In this document: one piece after another, positions 57,021 through 64,000 of the stretch
Layout: each line of letters starts with the position of its first letter
How positions within the stretch are numbered: the stretch's first letter is position 1
NCBI GenBank assembly: GCA_029891345.1
Contig: CM057009.1
Span: 86,351,916-86,415,915, forward strand
Source of the DNA: Dryococelus australis
Lineage: Eukaryota > Arthropoda > Insecta > Phasmatodea > Phasmatidae
Direction of reading: 5' to 3'
Length of the DNA stretch: 64,000 nt
Made by a program: the position numbers and the translations under genes
The notes under the pieces: generated by a model
Seen by the model: the letters and a program-made list of their open reading frames with translations, nothing else
Databases searched by the model: none
What the model was told of the DNA's origin: nothing

Positions 57021-57773
57021 GAGTTTTTTTATGGAGCTATCTTTTGAAAAACTACATGTGTATTCTAGACTTTATGTTTGACGTGTGAAATATTCAAGCC
57101 TTTATAGCTGTTGTGTAGGCTGGAGCACAGTTCTTGTTGACGTTAAGTTGCCTCTGTCACAATATCAACAGGATGCGTACTTCCGCTGAGATGCTGTGCA
57201 AAAATTACTGATGTTGCAAATACCTCATGGCCGGCACACATCTCTGCTGCTGCTACGCGTCAAGTCTAGCGATGACAATTGCAGCGGCTTGCCTTGAGAT
57301 CCATGCTCTTCCTTCGTTTTAAAATTCAATTATGTTCATACACGTAATATATATGTTTGTGGCATCTCTCCCTTTTACTTTAAAATGTAACACACTGGAG
57401 TATGCCTTTAAATATATACCAAATTAATTTTTTTAAATATACCTAAACTTTTTTAAAAATGTATATAACATAGCTGGTATACTAAATATATTTTTTCTTT
57501 GCCAATAGGAGGACGTGACTCGAGATAGCAAAAAAATTTTTTTTTAACATGTTTTATTTACACACAATTGTATTGTTCTGCATGGCAGATAAAGCTCCTT
57601 CTCAGAGTTTTTGTGTTTATTACACATGGAAATGTTTTTTTCTTCCTCGTAGTCTATTGTTTACATGTACCATGGATTATCATATATCCATAGCCTTAGG
57701 GCTTGGGCGTTGCATGATGCCCAGTAATATCTTCGATTTTTACACTTGTGTAGTCTTGTGGTGTACGTCTCAA
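57021..57773. other. No gene recognised
   Basis: AT-rich DNA downstream of the unknown minus-strand frame. No polyadenylation or repeat signal stands out. Confidence 0.3.
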
Positions 57774-58787
57774 CTAGCTGCCTGAGCGGCGGGTATAAGC
57801 GATACTGTGCAGGTCCGCAATTTTTGTTCTGACGGAGCATGCATTGCGCATCACCACCTCTTGGCGATTAACATACACAGGATACTCACAAATTATGGCA
57901 GAGTCCAACACTTTGCAAATGCTCCCGTACAGATTATTTCCGTTGTTCCACCTAAGTCTGTGCATCTGTAGGTGGTATGTCTGTTGCATGGTGTGAATGA
58001 GGTGCTTCCATGAACACTGCTGCAAAAATGTAAACACTTTGGTTTAATCGTCTTCGTTGCTGTATGAGATGGCACTCTGCTGAATGGTGAATGTGTCCAG
58101 CGAGCGAAAACCTTGGATGCTTCAAAACATTTCTATAAATAATTTCAGGTCCTCATGCACAGACACTTAAGTTTTTTTAACAAAGTCATTTCTCACTGCA
58201 TTGAATGTGCACTCGTGTTCTATGTTAGTTTCCTTGTCGCCGGGTAGTGCTTGCCAGTAGAAAACGTCCATGCCATCTTCTAAGGGGAGGGTATCTTCTG
58301 CAGGTACAGCTTGCGAGTAGAAAACTTGCACGCCATCTTCCATGGGGATGGTGGGCATTGCCTGTGCGTCTTCTGCCGGTACAGCTTCTTAGTAAATACC
58401 TTGCATGGGGACGGGTTCTGCGAGGGCTGCTCTGCGGGCCTTGCACTAGCCCCTGTGAGGTGGTATGTTGGGAACCGAAGAACACCCCTTGAAACACTCC
58501 TTGCACGGGAGGCAGTCCCGTAGGTCTGCATCCAGCTGTAGGTAGGTTGGTAAATACTTAAATACGGCCGAAATTTCATACTGTGCTTAGGCCAGAAAAA
58601 ATTCTTTTGGCAGGAATGGCAAGTTGTCCCGTTTGTCAAAGGCACTAAGCGAATGCACCCTTCCGAATGCCAAAATGGACAAAAGGATTTTATGACCACT
58701 CAGACAATATGTGTACATTTTTAACAACTTTCCCGTGAAGCCCTTGTGGTGGTTCTTATAAAGACAGAGTGTAGGGGGGAATGACAT
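57774..58787 (-). pseudogene. Unrecognised 338-codon reading frame with internal peptide repeat
   Basis: One minus-strand frame runs from an ATG at 58787 to a stop at 57774, with six in-frame stops (the first at 58589-58587) but no need for frameshifts. It starts MSFPPTLCLYKNHHKG, then has a CLPCKECFKG cysteine cluster. From about 58385 to 58230 an acidic, proline-rich repeat occurs: EAVPAEDAQAMPTIPMEDGV, FYSQAVPAEDTLPLEDGM, FYWQALPGDKE. The C-terminal 87 codons (58034-57774) are uninterrupted. The even spread of stops over one frame suggests a protein gene decayed mainly by point mutation. I do not recognise the family. Its place 6 kb upstream of, and on the same strand as, the Polinton polymerase suggests a Polinton gene, perhaps structural, but this is inference. 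Confidence 0.4.
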
Positions 58788-58830
58788 AGTCTTCGCGATT
58801 ATAGTGGATGGAGGCTTGCCGATTAAACAG

Positions 58831-59220
58831 CCAATTGGTCTGGTAAATTAGCGAGGATCGGACAAAGCTGAGTAATTAGCCAATCAGAAGCATTGGCGGG
58901 GGTTGAATGAAGGTTTTTTAAGACCCAAGAAAATTAGCCAATGAGAAGCATTGGAGAGGATGGTAGAGTTCGAGCGGAGGCATCTGATTAGTTGAACAAA
59001 GGTTTCCGAAGACACCTGAGAAAATTAACAAATTAATATAAATATTTGAGGGGATGCACCAAACATGACTAATTAGCCAGTGAGATGCATTGGCTTGAAC
59101 AAAATTAAGTAATTGGCCAATGAGAATCATTGGTGGGGTAATTCGCCAATGGAAAGCACAGAGGTGGGAGTTATTAGCCAATGAGAAGGATTGGTGAGGT
59201 AATTGGCCAATAGGAAGCAT
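58831..59220 (-). promoter_or_regulatory. Array of CCAAT/ATTGG boxes upstream of the unknown frame
   Basis: A unit reading TAATTAGCCAATGAGAAGCATTGG recurs with changes. Exact CCAAT lies at 58831, 58880, 58938, 59117, 59146, 59178 and 59207, and CCAGT at 59077. Most units end in ATTGG, so each carries a direct and an inverted CCAAT box. AGCCAATGAG fits the core consensus bound by the NF-Y factor in animals. The array lies 44-420 bp upstream of the ATG at 58787, where a promoter for that minus-strand frame would be. It could instead be a plain minisatellite or part of a terminal repeat. Confidence 0.55.
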
Positions 59221-59365
59221 AATATCAAACAAAATTCAGTAATTAGTGGTGGAGATGCAGCACGCAAACAGAACAGTGCCACCTATACTTAAAAAAAACA
59301 TAAACAAATATAGCCATCACCTGGTGGTCGAAGGTGTGAGACGAACTTCGAAACAAATTACGCTT

Positions 59366-59675
59366 ACCAATATGGCAACTGAACGTAGGTGATAGCCTAC
59401 GAAGATGGCTGGGTTGAACGATGGTGAGAAACAGTCTACCAAGATGGTGGCCTCCTGTAATGTATATAAGTTTTAAAATAATTCACAAAGATAATTTGTT
59501 AATAATTTTTATGAATTTTTAAATAATTTGTAATCATATTTTTTTACATATTTTAAAATAATTTTTTGTTTAAATTTTTTGGAGTTTTTTTTTTTTTTGA
59601 ATTTTTTTTGGAAATTTTCAGGTTTTTGGGGTCAAAGGTGATGGGTCAGAGGTCAGTGAATTATAAGATGGCAGA
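59366..59675. promoter_or_regulatory. Cluster of AAGATGGC-type motifs
   Basis: CAATATGGCAAC, GAAGATGGCTGG, CAAGATGGTGGCC and TAAGATGGCAGAC occur at about 59368, 59401, 59440 and 59663. This resembles the YY1-type AAGATGGCGGC motif. With the CCAAT array on one side it gives the look of a promoter region, but no plus-strand gene is recognised. Confidence 0.3.
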
Positions 59676-60268
59676 CAGGGACAACACAACATGGCAGTCG
59701 GTTGGCTCCGGTTCCGATGCCAGATGCTGTTATCCCCAAACAAATTTTACTCATATCATCTGTGGACTTCTGTTGGTATCATCTTGGAAACACTACTGAA
59801 AACTTAAACATAGTTTTTGCATAAATTTTGTGTTAAAAATATCAGTTTTACTTTAAAAAACAATTTCATTGCACAGTAACAAACCTAATTCTTGAAACAC
59901 AAAATAAAGTTGATCTGTTTCAAATTTGGCGGTTGTTTGTGATTTTCGAGACAATTATTCCTCTATTGTTCTGAATGGCCGATGTTGGTTTGGTCATCTT
60001 TTGGAAAACATACTCGAGAAATTTTATGTGGTTTTCAAATGTTTTTTCTATGAATACAGTATTCTCTGTTTAAACTTTATTTATTTCTAGAGTTCCTTTT
60101 CCATCTGGGATTGAAATGTTGCAGGGTAATCATGTCTTCTATTGGTCGGCAATGTTTCAGCTATTCTAATAAGTTATGTTCTTTGTCGCATTATTAAACT
60201 GGTTCTAACCGACACAAAAAATCTTACTGTATTTCTTAAGTATATCATTGGCAGATGTCCATAGAGGT
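59676..60268. other. No gene recognised
   Basis: T-rich anonymous DNA between the promoter-like region and the hAT-like element. Confidence 0.3.
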
Positions 60269-62947
60269 TAGAGGTATGCAAGTGCTCGAAAATTGAGCTC
60301 GAGGAAAATACCTGCTTGCAGCTCGAGCTTGAATTAAAATATTTTCAGGCTCGAAAAATTTGAGCTTTTATATCAATGTCAGGCTGTTTAGTTGGTGACT
60401 GATTAGGCTGTCTCATACTGTTAAAGAAAAAAAAAACATTGTTTATTAATGAAACATGAATATTTAAAAGGTAGCCTTGTTCTGGTTAAAGGATTCCTCA
60501 GAAACATAGATATGAATCCTCATTAACAGCAAACTTATCATAAAATAGGCCTGGAAATATGCCTAAGATGTAGCACTGAATGGCACTCTGTGTTAAATGT
60601 TAGCTGTACAGGCAGATATTATTCATTCATGAAACAATTTTTTGTAATGTAGATATGTTGTGATTTAAATTATTCCTCAGAACTGCATATATGAACACAG
60701 GTTTTTGTCAAAATTACCATACAAATGGGGTCACGAATCAACCTAAAATGCAGAAGCAGACAATTCAGTTCCTTAGAAAAATAAGACTGTTCATAGGGAT
60801 GCTTGTTTTTTGCAATGCACAAAATTACATAGTTATCAGGATATTCACTTCATTATTTGAAATTGTGATATAAACACTTGCAAATAAAAAAAGCAATAAT
60901 TATGAAGATTCACATGTGATGTAGTAAAAATGTAGTTGGTTGAAGTTATCAGTGGCAGTAGTTGTTGAATCTAATGTTTGTCAGAATGAAATTCAATAGA
61001 ATTGAATGAGACGTAAAAAGTTATAATGGAGTTTGTTTAGAATATTGAAAAGCATGTTTATTTTAATGTGATCTTAAATATTTTGATACCGCAGTATAAG
61101 TTAACAAGGGGAGATTTTACATTTGTCAAAATATTAACACTGCAGTGTGCAAGTATTATTATACAAATACCGTAAAGAATATTTGTGCGTTGTAGGCCTT
61201 ATTCACAATGTGCTTTAGCAGTTGCAGTCAACAGGCAGCAGGCAAAACCTTATTCACAATGCACAGATTATAGCTAGTGAGACATCCATTTGAATGAATA
61301 TTTGTAGGTTATTGTGATTTGCAATTATGTACTTAACATTTGTGAATATGTTACAACTTTAAATTTAAAAAAGTTTTTAATGAAAAAAAAAAAAAAAATA
61401 CGAATGTAGGAAATAATTTAATATACACACATACAAATAAATAGACCTACCTGAAAGTAAAGGGTATAAAAATTAAAAATTTCTTTACCTTTCCAGAACT
61501 AAACAAAATAGACTACACAGGCAAAATATTGTCAGAAATATTATAATGTTGACACAATTACTACTTAATGCTTTCTTTAACAGACAACTGAACTGTCAAG
61601 TACAATATTTATTTCCTTAATTATAATTGCAGTGTCATGAAAACCAGTTTATTGACTGCAATGTCAAAACATGTGCCTTTAATAAAAATTCATATATGTA
61701 TTTTTTCTTATATAAAATGGAATAAAAAATCATGTATTTCATAGAATAGAAACTTTATGTAGGTCTTGTAAATGTTTATAGCTACAATCTGAATATTGTT
61801 TACCTTACCTGATTGGCAGAAATCTTCAGGCAGTCAGCAGTCAAAGATAAAGTTGACCAATCACCATCTGCTGAACTGCTGGCTGCTTGACTGCCGACTG
61901 CACATTATGAATACACGCATCTAAATAAAGGTAAGTGCCTACTGTGGACTGCTGACTGTGCATTGTGAATCTGACTTTAAACATACAAATGCCATCAGCT
62001 TGGCACGTAAACAAGAACAACTGGTCCAGTGTAAGTGAACGATTGCATACCTCAGTAGCATTGGCAGGGAAAACCAAAATCTACAATAATGAAAAAATTA
62101 TTTAAAATAAACTAGCTTTTATGGCTAAAAATGTAAATGACAATCAACTTCTTTGTGGAATTTTTTAAATCTACTTAGAATATACAAATTATGTACACAA
62201 AGCAACATAAATAAATTGAACCAGTTTTTGTAAGTTACAGAGTTTGTAAGTTTTTGCAGTCAAATTGTTGGGCTAATGCAAAATTTGGCGCTCTACAAAA
62301 TTTTGTACTACCATTTGCAGAATAGTTCTTTTTATCTTTGAATTTTTAAAAATAGATGTATATGCGGTGTGGGAATGATGCTGGTAATCTATGCCATTGG
62401 TTTTTATTTTATATATTCATATTAACTATCTCTTATATGCACATATGTGTACTGTATATATTAACTGATAAGTATATTTCTATTCTACTAGCGAATTTCA
62501 GCCATTAAAGTAACATATTTCATTAAATCACGAAATTTAAATGTACACCTATTTTATCACTTGTGCTATTGTATTGCATTTCAAAAATCACAAATATTTA
62601 AAAAGATATTTTAGAAAAAGTACCAAAAGACATATTGAAATTATTTTATCAAAACTGAATGAATCATGGAAAAATCTTGTGCAGAAAACAGGCATGTCTA
62701 TTTAATCACAAACAAAACAATATTTCAAAAGGTAGGAATGTTCTGTTAAAATTATTCCTTAGAACTGAAGATATAAATGAACACGGATTACCTTCAAAAC
62801 ACTAATGCTATCTTTATTATAAAACTTCTTTTTTTACATGTAATAAAAGAGCTGAGGTTTTGCTTGAGCTTGAAGCTTGGCACCTATTTAATAGTCTCAC
62901 TCGGGCTCGGCTTGAACTAAAAATCCCAGGCTCGCGGACTTCTGCTG
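60269..62947. mobile_element. hAT-like non-autonomous element, degenerate
   Basis: The left end TAGAGGTATGCAAGTGCTCG, with subterminal GAGCTCGAGG and GCTCGAGCTTGAA, is mirrored by CAGCAGAAGTCCGCGAGCC (read inwards from 62947), with GTTCAAGCCGAGCCCGAG and CTTCAAGCTCAAGC behind it. Ends of the CAGAGGT type rich in GCTCGAG repeats are known for hAT elements. An 8-bp target duplication is not preserved. A repeat with ATTCCTCAGAACTG occurs at about 60490, 60670 and 62757. No transposase is recognised. A Harbinger-like MITE is nested inside. Confidence 0.5.
61193..61980. mobile_element. Harbinger-like MITE nested in the hAT-like element
   Basis: The left end GGCCTTATTCACAATGTGC and the right end (read inwards) AGATTCACAATGCACAGTC form a terminal inverted repeat. 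Each end has a second, internal copy of ATTCACAATG/ATTCATAATG, about 50-60 bp inside (61251 on the left, 61904-61913 on the right). GCAGTCAACAGGCAGCAGGC on the left pairs with the CTGCTGGCTGCTTGACTGC region on the right. TTATTCACAATG-type ends recall PIF/Harbinger elements. No coding region is seen. Confidence 0.55.
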
Positions 62948-64000
62948 ATGGTTTTGTCATATCTAAATACTTCATTTCTTACAGAATGTCAACAACAGAC
63001 CCAGGTTAGTGGCAGTTATTTGCATTTCTACTTGAGGTTCCTGGAGTATCAGTCTCGTTCACAGAGCTAGACTTGCATATGTCAAGTTGGCCATTAACAT
63101 AACTGCCACTAATTTTAGCAGATGTGTTATTCACAACTGGTTGAAACATGTGCTCACAGCTCGCTAACTTGTCGTAGGCACTCAGGTTGCACCAAGCAAC
63201 TTAGTGGGGTCCCTAGCATATTCAATAATTTTGGAGCACTCCATGTTACTTACATAGGGTAATTCATCAGCACTTGTATCACCCCTTGTTCTCAGAAATA
63301 ACATGACACCGGGGTGGGGGGGGGGGGAGGTTCGCAAAAATATCTTGATAATTAAACCCTATATGAAGCATCAATTGGTAGTGATCCCATTCCTCTGACC
63401 ATACCATTGGTAGGGGTATGGGGGGTGAGCTTTGAAATGGCAAATGGGAATGTGGGTCTAATAAGGTATCGTTGGATAGATTGTCTAAAAGGAAACAACA
63501 TTTACTACAACACCATTTTTCTCAAATGCATAGTTTACACTGTAGTGTGTGTCTATGTCTATCAACAATTGTAATGGTGCCACCACGTCTGTCGACATTG
63601 TAGTGGTTGCTGTACGAATACTCATGGGTGTCCACAGCAAACACTAGCTTGAACTAGCTCATTGAAAATTTTGAGACTCTGAATTAAATAAACACCTGAA
63701 AGTTTATTGATATCAGGAGTGCTAACAGAAATAAGTTAAAGATGAATCAAATGTTCATTGGCATTTATTACAGTTTCTTCACAAACAATTGACACTCGTA
63801 GAAAAAAAAACAAAACATGAGATAAAATGGCAGTGTGGTCACTTGCTGCCCTAAACAAACACTAAATTTTTGAATTGACTTGAAGAATAAACTATGGCGA
63901 CTGAATAAATTACTTGTAACTTGTGCGAACTATAAAACTATGTGTTACTTGTGACAGTAAGAAAGTCGTTTTTTCCTTATTTATACTCACTGAATGTTGC
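62948..64000. other. No gene confirmed; possible coding scrap on the minus strand
   Basis: Between about 63190 and 63020 the minus strand is open and reads ASCEHMFQPVVNN, then GQLDICKSSSVNETDTPGT, with a composition unlike the AT-rich flanks. No family is recognised. A long G tract lies at 63311-63330. The remainder shows nothing. Confidence 0.3.

Noticed and set aside
58280..58699. 139-codon minus frame with CHSCQKNFFWP
   Set aside because: Overlaps the longer continuous frame 58787-57774 in another register. The latter has the peptide repeat and reads through to 57774, so it was preferred.
1..64000. CRISPR arrays, rRNA genes, bacterial operons
   Set aside because: None seen. Spaced-repeat candidates are minisatellites or transposon ends, and the gene content is eukaryotic throughout.

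Overview
This window looks like nuclear DNA of an arthropod, most likely an insect with a large, repeat-rich genome. It is AT-rich, has no operons and no intact long ORFs, and is a mosaic of eukaryotic transposons: Tc1/mariner (IS630), piggyBac, hAT, pogo-like MITEs, Maverick/Polinton, Ty3/gypsy, a Jockey-type LINE and tRNA-derived SINEs. The species cannot be named from the sequence. I recognise no conserved host gene. Family calls come from protein motifs read by eye; no database search was possible.

Layout, 0-19 kb. The first 3.8 kb shows nothing recognisable apart from a small inverted repeat. Two copies of a dispersed repeat, called R1 here, lie at 3.8-5.8 and 16.7-18.3 kb. From 5.9 to 9.3 kb is a very AT-rich Maverick/Polinton remnant whose DNA polymerase B is split by a Tc1 element. 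It is followed by a SINE tail, two further IS630-type transposase fossils, a foldback element carrying a transposase C-terminus, and a minus-strand LINE fragment. A 1.13-kb pogo-like MITE with its own nested MITE sits at 15.1-16.2 kb.

Layout, 19-35 kb. Two piggyBac-type sequences in inverted orientation (19.3-22.2 and 30.2-31.95 kb) bracket about 8 kb that holds LTR-like promoter DNA and a degraded gag. Next to the right copy is an 0.8-kb near-complete hairpin with TTAA at both ends. A SINE and a gypsy reverse-transcriptase fragment follow.

Layout, 35-46 kb. A dead hAT transposase (minus strand) is followed by a piggyBac transposase (plus strand) cut in two by a minus-strand Ty3/gypsy element with identifiable LTRs and a polypurine tract. 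A second hAT end closes the block.

Layout, 46-64 kb. A second Polinton, with less AT-rich coding DNA, occupies about 49-59 kb on the minus strand. Its polymerase lost the whole palm region by internal deletion but keeps its C-terminus. Beside it are a plausible three-exon gene for a 106-residue membrane protein, an unrecognised 338-codon frame with an internal peptide repeat, and, upstream of that frame, an array of seven CCAAT boxes. A degenerate hAT-like element with a nested Harbinger-like MITE lies at 60.3-62.9 kb.

The parts do not form one pathway. They record successive insertions, several of which can be ordered in time because one element interrupts another.
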